From: an uncultured Pelagibacteraceae bacterium | GTDB taxonomy: Bacteria; Pseudomonadota; Alphaproteobacteria; Pelagibacterales; Pelagibacteraceae | Direction: 5' to 3' | DNA: 64,000 nucleotides | NCBI GenBank assembly: GCA_902619495.1 | Contig: CACNEM010000001.1 | Location: forward strand, 92,259-156,258 | Part shown: positions 21,264 to 31,954 of the stretch, piece by piece | Layout: each line of letters starts with the position of its first letter | How positions within the stretch are numbered: the first letter of the stretch is position 1 | Translations under genes and position numbers: made by a program | Notes under the pieces: generated by a model | Databases searched by the model: none | Told to the model about the DNA's origin: nothing | The model's input: the letters and a program-made list of their open reading frames with translations, nothing else

Positions 21264-22697
21264 ATGAAAAGTGGAGAGCTAAAAAATCAAGAATATAAGT
21301 ACGGATTTTCGACCGACATTGAAAACTTCAAAGCTCCAAAAGGACTTTCAGAAAAAACTATAAAATTTATTTCTGAATTAAAAAAGGAACCTAAGTGGAT
21401 GCTTGATTGGAGATTGAAAGCATATAATAGACTTAAGGTTTTAAAAGAGCCAAATTGGCAAAAACCTAAATATCCAAAAATAAATTATCAGGACTTATAT
21501 TATTATTCTGCTCCAAAAAGCATGAAAGAAAAACCAAAAAGTTTAGATGAAGTTGATCCAAAACTTATTGATACATACAATAAACTAGGTATTCCTTTGA
21601 ATGAACAAAAAAGATTGAGTGGTGTAGCAGTTGATGCAGTTTTTGACTCAGTTTCAGTAGCAACAACTTTTAAAGGTGAGCTTGATAAAAAGGGAATAAT
21701 TTTTTGTCCTATTTCTGAAGCAATTCAAAAACATCCAGAATTAGTAAAAAAATATCTTGGTTCTGTTATTCCTATTAGTGATCATTATTTTGCAACACTA
21801 AACTCAGCCGTATTTACTGATGGTTCTTTTGTATACATACCACCAAACACAAGATGTCCTATGGAACTTTCAACATACTTTAGAATTAATGCATCTGAGA
21901 CTGGTCAATTTGAAAGAACTTTAATTATTGCAGATAAAGGAAGTTATGTTAGTTATTTGGAGGGCTGCACAGCTCCCATGAGAGATGAAAATCAATTACA
22001 TGCAGCTAATGTTGAATTAGTAGCTTTGGATGATGCAGAAATAAAATATTCTACAGTTCAAAATTGGTACCCTGGTGATAAGGACGGGGTAGGTGGTATC
22101 TATAATTTTGTGACTAAAAGAGGGGCATGTAGAGGTAAAAACTCAAAAATATCATGGACACAAGTTGAGACGGGATCCGCTATAACTTGGAAATACCCTA
22201 GCTGTATTTTACAAGGCGATAATTCTGTTGGTGAATTTTATTCAATAGCTATTACTAACAATCATCAAAAAGCAGATACTGGTACCAAAATGATTCACTT
22301 AGGAAAAAATACAAAAAGTAAAATTATTTCAAAAGGAATTTCTGCAGGTCAAGCCGACAACACATATAGAGGACTTGTAGACATTGGTTCTAGAGCTAAA
22401 AATTCTAGAAATTACACTCAATGTGACTCTCTTTTAATGGGTAACAAGTGTGGAGCTCACACTGTGCCTTATATTAAAAATAAAAATTCATCTTCGACCG
22501 TAGAACACGAAGCTACAACATCTAAAATTAACGAAGATCAATTATTTTATTGCAATCAAAGAGGGCTGAACCAGGAAGAAGCAGTAAGTCTTATAGTAAA
22601 TGGTTTCTGTAAAGAAGTATTGCAGCAACTTCCCATGGAATTTGCAGTAGAGGCACAAAAATTAGTATCCATTAGCCTGGAGGGGAGTGTTGGTTAA
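21264..22697 (+). CDS. sufB: Fe-S cluster assembly protein SufB
   Basis: YSAPKSM..., [53 protein letters not shown]. Confidence 0.97.
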   Translation: MKSGELKNQEYKYGFSTDIENFKAPKGLSEKTIKFISELKKEPKWMLDWRLKAYNRLKVLKEPNWQKPKYPKINYQDLYYYSAPKSMKEKPKSLDEVDPKLIDTYNKLGIPLNEQKRLSGVAVDAVFDSVSVATTFKGELDKKGIIFCPISEAIQKHPELVKKYLGSVIPISDHYFATLNSAVFTDGSFVYIPPNTRCPMELSTYFRINASETGQFERTLIIADKGSYVSYLEGCTAPMRDENQLHAANVELVALDDAEIKYSTVQNWYPGDKDGVGGIYNFVTKRGACRGKNSKISWTQVETGSAITWKYPSCILQGDNSVGEFYSIAITNNHQKADTGTKMIHLGKNTKSKIISKGISAGQADNTYRGLVDIGSRAKNSRNYTQCDSLLMGNKCGAHTVPYIKNKNSSSTVEHEATTSKINEDQLFYCNQRGLNQEEAVSLIVNGFCKEVLQQLPMEFAVEAQKLVSISLEGSVG

Positions 22698-23431
22698 TGC
22701 TTCAATTACAAAATTTAAAAGCCTCAATTAATGATAAGTTTATTTTAAATGGATTAAATTTAGAAATAAAACCTGGAGAAGTGCATGCAATTATGGGCCC
22801 AAATGGTTCTGGAAAAAGTACTTTAGCAAATATTTTATCAGGTAAAAATGGTTATGAAGTAAGCGGAAATTTAAAGTACGAGGGTAAGAATTTGCAAGAT
22901 ATTCCAATAGAGGAACGAGCACAAAAAGGAATTTTTTTGGCATTTCAATACCCTCTGGAAATTCCAGGTGTAAATACAACTAACTTCCTTAAAACTTCAT
23001 TAAACACAATCAGGAAGGCTAAAGGAGAAAAAGAGTTGGATACTTTGACTCTTTTAAAACTTATTAAAGAGAAAGCTTCTGAATTAAACATTGATCAAAA
23101 GTTTTTATCCAGACAGCTGAATGTTGGTTTCTCAGGAGGTGAAAAAAAGAAAAATGAAATTCTTCAAATGAAACTTTTAGAACCAAAATTAGCTATTTTA
23201 GATGAGACAGACTCAGGATTAGATATCGATGCGCTAAGAATTGTTGCTGATGGAGTTAATTCTCATAAAAATAAAAAAAATGCATTTTTAATTATCACTC
23301 ATTATCAAAGATTACTTGACTATATTAAGCCAGATTTTATTCATGTTTTATCAAATGGAAAAATTATCAAAACAGGCTCTGCCGATTTAGGTCAGGAACT
23401 AGAAAAAACAGGATACGTAAATTTAAAATAA
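22697..23431 (+). CDS. sufC: Fe-S cluster assembly ATPase SufC
   Basis: HAIMGPNGSGKSTLANILSG, FSGGEKKKNEILQM, DETDSGLDIDAL. Confidence 0.97.
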   Translation: MLQLQNLKASINDKFILNGLNLEIKPGEVHAIMGPNGSGKSTLANILSGKNGYEVSGNLKYEGKNLQDIPIEERAQKGIFLAFQYPLEIPGVNTTNFLKTSLNTIRKAKGEKELDTLTLLKLIKEKASELNIDQKFLSRQLNVGFSGGEKKKNEILQMKLLEPKLAILDETDSGLDIDALRIVADGVNSHKNKKNAFLIITHYQRLLDYIKPDFIHVLSNGKIIKTGSADLGQELEKTGYVNLK

Positions 23432-24672
23432 TGGATCAGCTATTCAATATAGATTTAAAAAAAATATTTACCTCTTCAGCTGAAGAAGCATTAGAAAGAA
23501 AAAAAAATTTTGATTTATTTTTAAAAACTGGTCTACCAAATAAAAAAGATGAAAATTGGAAATTTAGTGACCTGAATTTAATTATAAGTAAAAATTTTAA
23601 ACAAATTACTTTTCCTGATGATTTAAAATTTGATAAAAAAATTCAATTTATAAACGATTTTGATCATAACCACATTACTCTTATAAATGGAGTATATAAA
23701 TCTTGCGATTTAAGATTTGAAGAAAAAGACAAAGTAAAAATTGAAAGCCTAAAATCATTGGATAGTTTTGACACTGGAAAAGGTAATAATCTTTTTAATC
23801 TAAACAAAGCTTTATCTTCAGGTGGATTTAGTCTTGAGGTGCAAAAAGATTACAAATGTAAAAAACCAATCATAATTTATAATTATTTTTCATCAGATTT
23901 AGATAATAAAATTATAAATAACTCAAATCAGATTATGTTAAGTAAAAACTCCGAATTAACCCTGATAGATTATAATATTAACGAAAAAAGTAAATTCTTT
24001 AAAAATACTTTTGAAAAAATAAATGTTGGAAAAGGATCATTACTAAAAAGCATCACTATACAAAAAACAAAAAGCAATGGTTACTTTTACAAAAATATAT
24101 CAGGCACACAAGACTACAACTCAAGCTACCAAAATTTTATATTAAGTTCTGGGCTTAAATTCAATAAAATTGAAATTAATATGGATTTAGAGAAAGAAAA
24201 GAGTAGTTGCTATATCTTATCTGGATTGTGTTTGGGTAAAGAGGAACACCAAGAAATAAAAACTCAAATAAATCACTTGGCTCCTAATTGTAAAAGTTAT
24301 CAAAAAATTAAAAATGTTTTAGAAAATGACAGTATTGGGGTTTATCAAGGTAAAATATTTGTTAAAAATATTGCGCAAAAAACAGACGCATATCAACTAA
24401 GCAAAGCTCTAATTTTAGACGACCAAGCTGAATTTAATACTAAACCAGAGTTAGAAATTTATGCTGATGATGTTAAGTGTTCACATGGATCAACTTCGGG
24501 AAGTATCGATGAAGATGCTATTTATTATTTAATGACAAGAGGAATTAAATTACCAGTGGCAAAAAAACTTTTAATAAACGGTTTCTTAAACGAGATATTT
24601 GAAAATATACAAGAAGAAAAACTTAAAACTTTTCTAAAAAAAAGGATTATGGAGCAAGTTGATGGAATTTGA
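23431..24672 (+). CDS. sufD: Fe-S cluster assembly protein SufD
   Basis: DENWKFSDLN, DDVKCSHGSTSGSIDEDAIYYLMTRGI; operon position. Confidence 0.95.
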   Translation: MDQLFNIDLKKIFTSSAEEALERKKNFDLFLKTGLPNKKDENWKFSDLNLIISKNFKQITFPDDLKFDKKIQFINDFDHNHITLINGVYKSCDLRFEEKDKVKIESLKSLDSFDTGKGNNLFNLNKALSSGGFSLEVQKDYKCKKPIIIYNYFSSDLDNKIINNSNQIMLSKNSELTLIDYNINEKSKFFKNTFEKINVGKGSLLKSITIQKTKSNGYFYKNISGTQDYNSSYQNFILSSGLKFNKIEINMDLEKEKSSCYILSGLCLGKEEHQEIKTQINHLAPNCKSYQKIKNVLENDSIGVYQGKIFVKNIAQKTDAYQLSKALILDDQAEFNTKPELEIYADDVKCSHGSTSGSIDEDAIYYLMTRGIKLPVAKKLLINGFLNEIFENIQEEKLKTFLKKRIMEQVDGI

Positions 24673-25879
24673 TAATATAAAATCTGATTTTCCAATTTTT
24701 AAACAAAAAATTAAAGGAAAGTCTTTGATATATCTAGATAGTGCTAATTCTTCACAAAAGCCAAAAATGGTTATAGATGAGATATCAAGATTTTATGAAA
24801 CTGAGTTTTCAAATGTTGGAAGAAGCGTTCACACATTAGCAGTTAAAGCAACTAATAAGTTTGAGGAAACAAGAGATGTGGTTAAATCCTATATTAATGC
24901 AAAACATAGAGAGGAAATTATTTTTACAAAAGGAGCTACAGAAGCAATAAATCTAGTCGCAAATACTTACGGAGAGAAATTTATAAAAGATGGTGATGAA
25001 ATTCTTGTAACTGAATTGGAGCATCACTCAAATTATGTTCCATGGCATTACTTAAGAAAAAAAAAAGGTGCAGTAATAAAATTTGCATCTGTAAATGATG
25101 ATGGAGAAATAGACATTAACGAATTTAAAAAAAATATTACTGAAAAAACTAAAATGATTGCTTTCACTCATATTTCAAATGTTACAGGCACAATCATGCC
25201 TGTAAAAAAAATTATTGATTTAGCTAAAACAAAAAATGTTCCAGTGTTAATTGATGGAACACAAGGAGCCCCTCATGCAGTTCTAGATGTGCAAGACTTA
25301 GATTGTGATTTTTATGCTATTTCATGTCACAAAATGTATGGTCCTAATGGCCTAGGTATTCTGTACGCGAAAAAAAAATGGGTTGATGAATTACCACCAT
25401 ATCAAGGTGGAGGTGGAATGATCAGTGAAGTTAAAAAAGACGAAATATCCTATGCAGAATCACCTAACAAATTTGAAGCTGGAACGATGCAAACTGCAGA
25501 TGTGGTAGCTTTTGCCAAGTCTATAAAGTTTATTCAAGATTTAGGAATTAAAAATATAGAAAACCATGAAAGCAAAATACTTGAGTATGGTTTGGAGAAA
25601 TTAAGAAAAGATAATTCTGTAAGTATTATTGGTAATCCAAAAAATAGAGCTTCTATTATATCTTTTACAATTAAAGGAATTCACCCTCACGATATAGCAA
25701 CAATTTTAGATGATGACGGAGTGGCTATAAGAGCCGGACATCACTGTTGTCAAATATTACATGACAAACTTGGAATTCCCGCATCAGCAAGAGCATCAAT
25801 TGGAGTTTACAATAACAAAGAAGATATGGAAGTTTTGTGTGAATCAATTAATAAATGTAAAAAAGTATTTCAGATCTAA
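24662..25879 (+). CDS. sufS: cysteine desulfurase SufS
   Basis: IYLDSANSSQKPKMVID, FTKGATEAINLVA, ELEHHSNYVPW, SCHKMYGPNGLGILY, RAGHHCCQ. Confidence 0.97.
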   Translation: MEFDNIKSDFPIFKQKIKGKSLIYLDSANSSQKPKMVIDEISRFYETEFSNVGRSVHTLAVKATNKFEETRDVVKSYINAKHREEIIFTKGATEAINLVANTYGEKFIKDGDEILVTELEHHSNYVPWHYLRKKKGAVIKFASVNDDGEIDINEFKKNITEKTKMIAFTHISNVTGTIMPVKKIIDLAKTKNVPVLIDGTQGAPHAVLDVQDLDCDFYAISCHKMYGPNGLGILYAKKKWVDELPPYQGGGGMISEVKKDEISYAESPNKFEAGTMQTADVVAFAKSIKFIQDLGIKNIENHESKILEYGLEKLRKDNSVSIIGNPKNRASIISFTIKGIHPHDIATILDDDGVAIRAGHHCCQILHDKLGIPASARASIGVYNNKEDMEVLCESINKCKKVFQI

Positions 25880-26323
25880 ATGGAATTAAAGGAATTATAT
25901 CAGGAAATAATTTTGGACCACGCTAAAAATCCGCGGAATAAAGGAAAATGTGAGGGTTATAATCACGATGCTAAAGCACATAACCCACTATGCGGAGATA
26001 AAGTGCATATTTATTTAAAACTTGAAAATGATAAAAACATCTCAGGTTTAAGTTTTGAGGGTGAGGGATGTGCAATATCTTTAGCCTCAGCATCAATTCT
26101 TACTGACACTCTAAAGGGTAAAGATTTAAATTTTTCAAAAAAAGTTACCGATGATTTTTTAAATATGTTGAAGAACAAATCAAAAATCACTTTAAATAGC
26201 TTATCGGAAGATCAGATTACAACTATATCATCGTTATCAGGTGTTCAAGAATTTCCAATGCGAATAAAATGTGCAACAATGGCATGGCATACACTTTTAT
26301 CTGCATTAAAAAAAAAAGGATGA
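25880..26323 (+). CDS. sufU: SUF-system NifU/SufU-like scaffold protein
   Basis: ELYQEIILDHAKNPRNKG, NPLCGDKVHIYLKL, FEGEGCAISLASASI, RIKCATMAWHTL. Confidence 0.93.
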   Translation: MELKELYQEIILDHAKNPRNKGKCEGYNHDAKAHNPLCGDKVHIYLKLENDKNISGLSFEGEGCAISLASASILTDTLKGKDLNFSKKVTDDFLNMLKNKSKITLNSLSEDQITTISSLSGVQEFPMRIKCATMAWHTLLSALKKKG

Positions 26324-26330
26324 GATAATA

Positions 26331-26633
26331 ATGACTGATTTAAAAGAAAAAATAATTTCTGAAATTAAGAAAATTTATGATCCAGAAATTCCAGTTAATA
26401 TTTATGAATTAGGCCTAATATACAAAATTGAAGTAAATGAGGAAAATAAAGTAATAATAGAAATGACCCTGACTTCACCTAACTGTCCAGTGGCTGAAAG
26501 TTTGCCAAATTCTGTTAAAGAGAATATATTAAAGATAGATGAGGTTAATGAAGTTGATTTAAAACTAGTATGGGATCCACCTTGGAGTAAAGATAAAATG
26601 TCAGAAATGGCTAAATTAGAATTAAATTTATGA
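26331..26633 (+). CDS. sufT: SufT/MIP18-like (DUF59) protein
   Basis: IKKIYDPEIPVNIYELGLIYKIEV...MTLTSPNCPVAESLP...LVWDPPWSKDKMSEMAKLEL. Confidence 0.9.
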   Translation: MTDLKEKIISEIKKIYDPEIPVNIYELGLIYKIEVNEENKVIIEMTLTSPNCPVAESLPNSVKENILKIDEVNEVDLKLVWDPPWSKDKMSEMAKLELNL

Positions 26634-26965
26634 GTGAACAGGTCATTAAATTAACAAAAAATGCAGCAGAAAGAATTAAAAAAATTATGTCTAATGCTGA
26701 AAACTCTGCTATAGGGGTTAGAATTGGCGTAAAGTCAGGCGGATGTGCTGGAATGTCTTATATAATGGAGTATGCAAAAGAAGTTAGATCGAACGAAGAA
26801 GTTATAGATGATAAGGGAGTTAAAGTTCTTATAGATCCAAAAGCTATTATGTATTTGTTAGGGACTGAAATGGATTACAAAAAAGAGAAATTTTCATCGC
26901 AATTTGTTTTCAAAAATCCTAACGAAACAGAACGTTGTGGTTGCGGCGAGTCTTTTAAAGTTTAA
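26630..26965 (+). CDS. A-type Fe-S carrier (IscA/SufA family)
   Basis: LTKNAAERIKKIM, GVRIGVKSGGCAGMSYIMEYA, CGCGESF. Confidence 0.94.
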   Translation: MSEQVIKLTKNAAERIKKIMSNAENSAIGVRIGVKSGGCAGMSYIMEYAKEVRSNEEVIDDKGVKVLIDPKAIMYLLGTEMDYKKEKFSSQFVFKNPNETERCGCGESFKV

Positions 26966-28368
26966 CCACTATAATACATTTGAAACTCTATTGGATGAGG
27001 TGTGTGCTCAAAGTTATAAATTTCTTGAAACTTTAATTCTATATATGCATCAATTTGATCATCAGTAAATACTCCTCCCTCTGTTAAGAACTTTCTATCC
27101 TTATCGAGGTTTTGCATAGCTTCTCTTAAAGAACCACAAACAGTTGGTAATTTTTTTACTTCGTCCTCAGACAGTGAATATAAGTCTTGGTCAAATGCTT
27201 TACCAGGATCGATCTTATTTTTTATACCATCAATACCCGCCATTAACATTGAAGCAAAAGTTAAATAAGGATTACCAGCTGCATCTGGAAATCTTATTTC
27301 CATTCTCGCAGCTTTCGGATTCATTATTACTGGGATTCTACAAGATGCGGATCTATTTCTTGCTGAATAAGCTAAGATTACTGGTGCTTCAAAACCTGGA
27401 ATTAGACGTTTATAACTATTTGTTGTTGCGTTTGAAAATGCGTTGATTGCTTTAGCGTGTTTTAAAATTCCACCAATATAGTATAAAGCTTCTTTGGATA
27501 ATCCTGCATACTCTTTACCCATAAAAACTGGAGTGTTACCTTTCCATATAGATTGATGACAGTGCATTCCAGAACCGTTGTCACCTTTTACTGGTTTAGG
27601 CATAAAAGTTGCTGTCTTTCCAAAAGAGTGTGTAACCATTTGAACAGCATATTTATATAGCTGTACATTATCAGCCATATTTGTCAAAGTACCAAAGTAC
27701 ATCCCTAATTCATGTTGACTAGGTGCTACCTCGTGGTGGTGTTTTTCAACTTTTACACCCATATCTTTAAGAGCTTTTAAATACTCTCCACGCATATCTT
27801 GAGCACTATCTACTGGTGGTACAGGAAAGTAACCACCTTTAATTCCTGGTCTATGACCCATGTTACCATTTTCATATTTTTTACCTGTATTGTAAGGACC
27901 TTCAGAACTATCTATACTAAAACTAGTTTCATTCATATCGTTTTTAAATCTTACGTCATCAAAAACAAAGAATTCTGGCTCTGGCCCAAAATAAGATTTA
28001 TCTCCTATACCTGATTTTTTTAAATATGCTTCTGCTTTTTTTGCAGTTCCCCTTGGATCTCTTCCATATGGATCTTTTTTTACAGCATCTAAAATATCGC
28101 AAAATATATTTACAGTTGGATGTGAGTTAAAAGGATCAATTATTGGTCTGTCTAAATCAGGTTTTAAAATCATGTCTGACTCATTAATAGCCTTCCATCC
28201 AGCTATAGATGAACCATCAAAAAATACTCCATTGCTTAACATATCTTCATCAACAACTGTTGAATCTATAGTTAGATGTTGAAGTTTACCCTTAGGATCG
28301 GTAAATCTTAAATCCACAAATTCAACTTGTTTGTCTTTGATAAGCTTTAGAACATCTTTTGAACTCAT
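26962..28368 (-). CDS. glnA: type I glutamine synthetase
   Basis: VDLRFTDPKGKLQHLT, FFDGSSIAGWKAINESDM, GSGMHCHQSIWK, KRLIPGFEAPVILAYSARNRSASCRIP. Confidence 0.97.
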   Translation of the reverse strand: MSSKDVLKLIKDKQVEFVDLRFTDPKGKLQHLTIDSTVVDEDMLSNGVFFDGSSIAGWKAINESDMILKPDLDRPIIDPFNSHPTVNIFCDILDAVKKDPYGRDPRGTAKKAEAYLKKSGIGDKSYFGPEPEFFVFDDVRFKNDMNETSFSIDSSEGPYNTGKKYENGNMGHRPGIKGGYFPVPPVDSAQDMRGEYLKALKDMGVKVEKHHHEVAPSQHELGMYFGTLTNMADNVQLYKYAVQMVTHSFGKTATFMPKPVKGDNGSGMHCHQSIWKGNTPVFMGKEYAGLSKEALYYIGGILKHAKAINAFSNATTNSYKRLIPGFEAPVILAYSARNRSASCRIPVIMNPKAARMEIRFPDAAGNPYLTFASMLMAGIDGIKNKIDPGKAFDQDLYSLSEDEVKKLPTVCGSLREAMQNLDKDRKFLTEGGVFTDDQIDAYIELKFQEIYNFEHTPHPIEFQMYYSG

Positions 28369-28487
28369 TTTGCTCCTTTAATCATTATTATTAACTGAGC
28401 GGAACATATATAAGGATGTCTTTTAGAGTATAATTAAAAATATATATCAGCTATGCACTTATTACATACATACACTTATAACTTGAA

Positions 28488-29375
28488 ATGAGAGAAGCTA
28501 AGAGCATTGATCTAGCTTTATTATTCTTATTAGCAATTATTTGGGGATCGTCTTTTTTTAATATAAAAATTGCTACCTATTCTTATGAACCAATTACATT
28601 GGCATTAGTTAGAGTAATATTTGCGAGTATACCTTTATTGATCTTATGTAAATATAAGAACATTAAAATAGAGGCATTCGGTAGCGGATGGAATTGGTAT
28701 GCTCTTATTGGTTTATGTAATATAGCAATACCTTTTGTTTTGATTGCAATAGGTACAGCAAAAATAAATAGTTATCTTGCAGCGATATTAATGAGTACTA
28801 CTCCACTAAGCGGGTCAATACTTGCACATTTTTTTACAAAAGATGAAAAACTTTCTTATAAAAAATCTTTTGGAGTATTAATTGGTTTTGGTGGAATTAT
28901 ATTATTATTCTTTGATAAATTGATAATTAATAGTGAAAATTATATTTATGCCCTCATAACTATTTTAGGATCAACATTTTATTGTATAGGTGGCTTATTG
29001 ACTCTTAAAATAAGAGAGAAGAAAAATGAGAATGTTACAACTTCAACAACTTTATGGTCAGTTATTTTTCTAACCCCTTTATCATTAGCAATTGAAACAC
29101 CTTGGAACTCTAATCCTACTTTATCTTCAACTTTATCATTATTATATTTAGGTATAATTGCTACAGGTTTAGCTTGGTTAATTAGATTCAGAATTTTAAC
29201 AGTTAATGGTTTAGTTTTTCAAACACAGGTAGCGTATTTAATTCCTATTTTTGGGATTATTTTTGGATATTTTTTAATGGATGAAATTATTACGTGGAGA
29301 GTTTTAGTTTCATTAGTTATAATTCTAACAGGAATATATATTTTTAAAAAAAATAATAAAGGTCAACACAATTAA
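28488..29375 (+). CDS. DMT superfamily (EamA) transporter
   Basis: Ten predicted TM segments; LAIIWGSSFFNIKIA and second EamA repeat. Confidence 0.88.
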   Translation: MREAKSIDLALLFLLAIIWGSSFFNIKIATYSYEPITLALVRVIFASIPLLILCKYKNIKIEAFGSGWNWYALIGLCNIAIPFVLIAIGTAKINSYLAAILMSTTPLSGSILAHFFTKDEKLSYKKSFGVLIGFGGIILLFFDKLIINSENYIYALITILGSTFYCIGGLLTLKIREKKNENVTTSTTLWSVIFLTPLSLAIETPWNSNPTLSSTLSLLYLGIIATGLAWLIRFRILTVNGLVFQTQVAYLIPIFGIIFGYFLMDEIITWRVLVSLVIILTGIYIFKKNNKGQHN

Positions 29376-29376
29376 C

Positions 29377-30438
29377 ATGGGCACAGAATCAATAGAAGCT
29401 AGTTTTCTGTCAATTTTTGCATTAATAACTTTTTTTATCTTTCTTGTAATAAGTAAACTTTCACATAAGATAAAAAACGGAGCACTTCTAGACTCAAATT
29501 TTACAAAACCACAAGCGTTTCATGAATTACCTATAACTCGAAGCGGAGGAATTGCGAGCCTAATTTCATTGATTGTTTTTTTTGGAATTTACTATTTGCT
29601 TTACTCAAAAATTTTAATTGATTATATTTTAATAAGTTTCTCCATGTTTCTTATAGGTTTTCTTGACGATTTAAAAATTAATATAAAACCACTAAAAAGA
29701 CTTTTAATCATGATCTTCTTTCTTTCAGCATGTATTTATTTGTTACCTATCAGGATTTGGAATATAGATATTCCTTTTTTAACCTTTTTAATTAGAAATG
29801 ACATTTTTTCAACCTTATTTGTTTTATTATGTTTTTTATTTATAATAAATGGAGCAAATCTAATTGACGGTTTTAACGGACTGCTTGCAATAAATTTAAT
29901 AATTATCAATATTATTTTAACTTATATAAATATTTTGAATGCAAACGATGAATTTTCCTTAATCTTAATTGCTCAAATAATTTTACTACTTTCTTTCTTA
30001 CTATTCAATTTTCCCCATGCAAAAATTTTTCTTGGTGATAGCGGAGCTTATCTATTAGGTTCGCTTATAGCTTTAAACACAATTTTAACTAACAACATAA
30101 ACCCTAACGTTTCATCTTTTTTTTTCTGTACACTTTTATTTTACCCTTTTTTTGAAGTTTTCTTCTCGTTTTTTAGAAAAATATATCAAAAAAAATCCCC
30201 GATACACCCAGATGGTCTACATTTACACATGTTAAGTTTTTACTTAATGAGATCAAAATTTGGAAAATTTAAAGGTAACTTTTTAAATTCAATTATAATA
30301 AATGTTTGCTATTTAATTTTAATTTTTCCTGGGTTGTATTTTTTTGATAACCCAGTTTTAAGCAGATACTGGTTTTTTGCTTTACTCCTAATCTATTTAA
30401 TTATTTATATTAGACTTTATCGTTTAATAAAAAATTAA
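29377..30438 (+). CDS. MraY/WecA-like glycosyl-phosphate transferase (GT4-like)
   Basis: FLIGFLDDLKINIKP, IDGFNGLLAIN, AKIFLGDSGAYLLGSLIA, HPDGLHLHM motifs in a polytopic membrane protein. Confidence 0.85.
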   Translation: MGTESIEASFLSIFALITFFIFLVISKLSHKIKNGALLDSNFTKPQAFHELPITRSGGIASLISLIVFFGIYYLLYSKILIDYILISFSMFLIGFLDDLKINIKPLKRLLIMIFFLSACIYLLPIRIWNIDIPFLTFLIRNDIFSTLFVLLCFLFIINGANLIDGFNGLLAINLIIINIILTYINILNANDEFSLILIAQIILLLSFLLFNFPHAKIFLGDSGAYLLGSLIALNTILTNNINPNVSSFFFCTLLFYPFFEVFFSFFRKIYQKKSPIHPDGLHLHMLSFYLMRSKFGKFKGNFLNSIIINVCYLILIFPGLYFFDNPVLSRYWFFALLLIYLIIYIRLYRLIKN

Positions 30439-30467
30439 ATTGATATATAAAACATCGACGTAACAAA

Positions 30468-30552
30468 GGGCAAGTGGCGGAATTGGTATACGCGCTGGTC
30501 TTAGAAACCAGTGCCGCAAGGCTTAAGAGTTCGAGTCTCTTCTTGCCCACCA
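30468..30552 (+). tRNA. tRNA-Leu (anticodon TAG), CCA encoded
   Basis: GGGCAAG/CTTGCCC acceptor, CTGGT-CTTAGAA-ACCAG anticodon arm, variable arm, AAGAG-TTCGAGT-CTCTT T-arm, ACCA end. Confidence 0.96.
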
Positions 30553-30558
30553 AAATTT

Positions 30559-31932
30559 ATGAAAATAGAAGTACAATCGAAAAAAGGTCTAAGAACAATT
30601 TTGTCAGTTGTAGTTGATAAAAAAACAATACAATTGAAAATGGACGAGAGACTTAATGAATTACAAAAGGAAGTTACGTTAAAGGGTTTCAGGCCAGGTA
30701 AAGTCCCGTCATCTGTAATCAAAAGTCAATTTGGAAAATCTATTTATGGAGAAGTTATCGATAAAGTTTTGCGAGAAACTTCCTCTAAAGCAATTATAGA
30801 AAAAAAATTAAAAGTTGCAGGACAACCTAAAATTGATTTAAAACAATTCGGTGAAGGAAAGGACTTGAACTTTGAGCTTCAAATTGATTGTTTGCCAGAT
30901 ATAAAGTTAAAGTCTCTAGATAAATTTAAAGCTACTGAATATAAAATTATAATTGAAAAAAAAATTATTGACGACAAAATCAAAGAATTAGCGGAACAAA
31001 ATAAAAAATTCGAAGATAAAAAAGATAATGAAAAAGCTATTATTGGGGATCAAATAATTTTTGATTACTCAGCTACAATGGATGGTAATAAATTTGATGG
31101 AAGTGAGGGTAAGAGTGTTCAAATTGAACTAGGGAAAGATTTATTTCTAAAAGGGTTTGACGATCAATTAGTCGGAGTAAAAAAAGGTGATCTTAAAATT
31201 GTTGAATCAGTTTTGCCTGCCAATCATCCTAAAAAAGAATTAGCAAATAAAAAAACAAAGTTTGAATGTAAAATTTTAAAATTAAAAAAGTCTGTTCAAA
31301 ATAAAATTGATGATAACTTCGCAAAAATGATGGGTGCTAAAGATATTGCGGATTTAAGATCTCTTGTTGAAAAACAAATTTCAAGTCAATATAAACAAGC
31401 CTTTAATTCTATTACAAAAAAAGAAATTTTAGATCAAATCGAAAAAAGTCATGACTTAGATCTTCCAAAAAATTTAATAGAACAAGAAGTTTCGTTAATG
31501 ACCCAAAACCTTAAACCAGAGGATAAAGAGAAACACAAAGAAAAAAATGAAAATTTGGCAAAATCTAGAATTAAACTTGGCTTAATTTTAAATGAATTTG
31601 GAGAAAAAAATAATTTAAAAATTTCAGATGATGAAGTTAGATTTGAAATTCAAAAACAAATAAAAGGAATGCCAGGACAAGAAAAAATGATTTTAGAGTA
31701 TTATCAAAAAAATCCAAGTGCATCACAAAGTTTAAAAGGATCTTTATATGAAGAAAAAATAATTAAATTAATAAAATCTAAAATAGATCTTAAAACTGAA
31801 GAAATTGACACAAAAGAGGCTGACAAAATTATAGCTGATTTTAATCAACCTTCCAAAGGCGACAAACAAGCAAACAAAAACAAAACTTCAATTAAGGATA
31901 CAACAAAGTTAAAAAAAATTAGAAAAAAGTAA
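30559..31932 (+). CDS. tig: trigger factor
   Basis: LRTILSVVV, VTLKGFRPGKVPSSVIKSQFGKSIYGEV; FKBP-type domain; adjacent clpP/clpX; ATG at 30559 avoids overlap with tRNA-Leu. Confidence 0.95.
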   Translation: MKIEVQSKKGLRTILSVVVDKKTIQLKMDERLNELQKEVTLKGFRPGKVPSSVIKSQFGKSIYGEVIDKVLRETSSKAIIEKKLKVAGQPKIDLKQFGEGKDLNFELQIDCLPDIKLKSLDKFKATEYKIIIEKKIIDDKIKELAEQNKKFEDKKDNEKAIIGDQIIFDYSATMDGNKFDGSEGKSVQIELGKDLFLKGFDDQLVGVKKGDLKIVESVLPANHPKKELANKKTKFECKILKLKKSVQNKIDDNFAKMMGAKDIADLRSLVEKQISSQYKQAFNSITKKEILDQIEKSHDLDLPKNLIEQEVSLMTQNLKPEDKEKHKEKNENLAKSRIKLGLILNEFGEKNNLKISDDEVRFEIQKQIKGMPGQEKMILEYYQKNPSASQSLKGSLYEEKIIKLIKSKIDLKTEEIDTKEADKIIADFNQPSKGDKQANKNKTSIKDTTKLKKIRKK

Positions 31933-31954
31933 TCAATAGTTGTATAAAACTTTA

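Noticed and set aside
28369-28487. Possible riboswitch or NtrC site between glnA and the EamA transporter
   Set aside because: No recognisable conserved structure or palindromic operator; just an AAAGGAG-type SD before glnA
30501-30722. Minus-strand ORF (73 aa) covering tRNA-Leu and the start of tig
   Set aside because: Antisense to a tRNA and a clear trigger-factor gene; no recognisable domain
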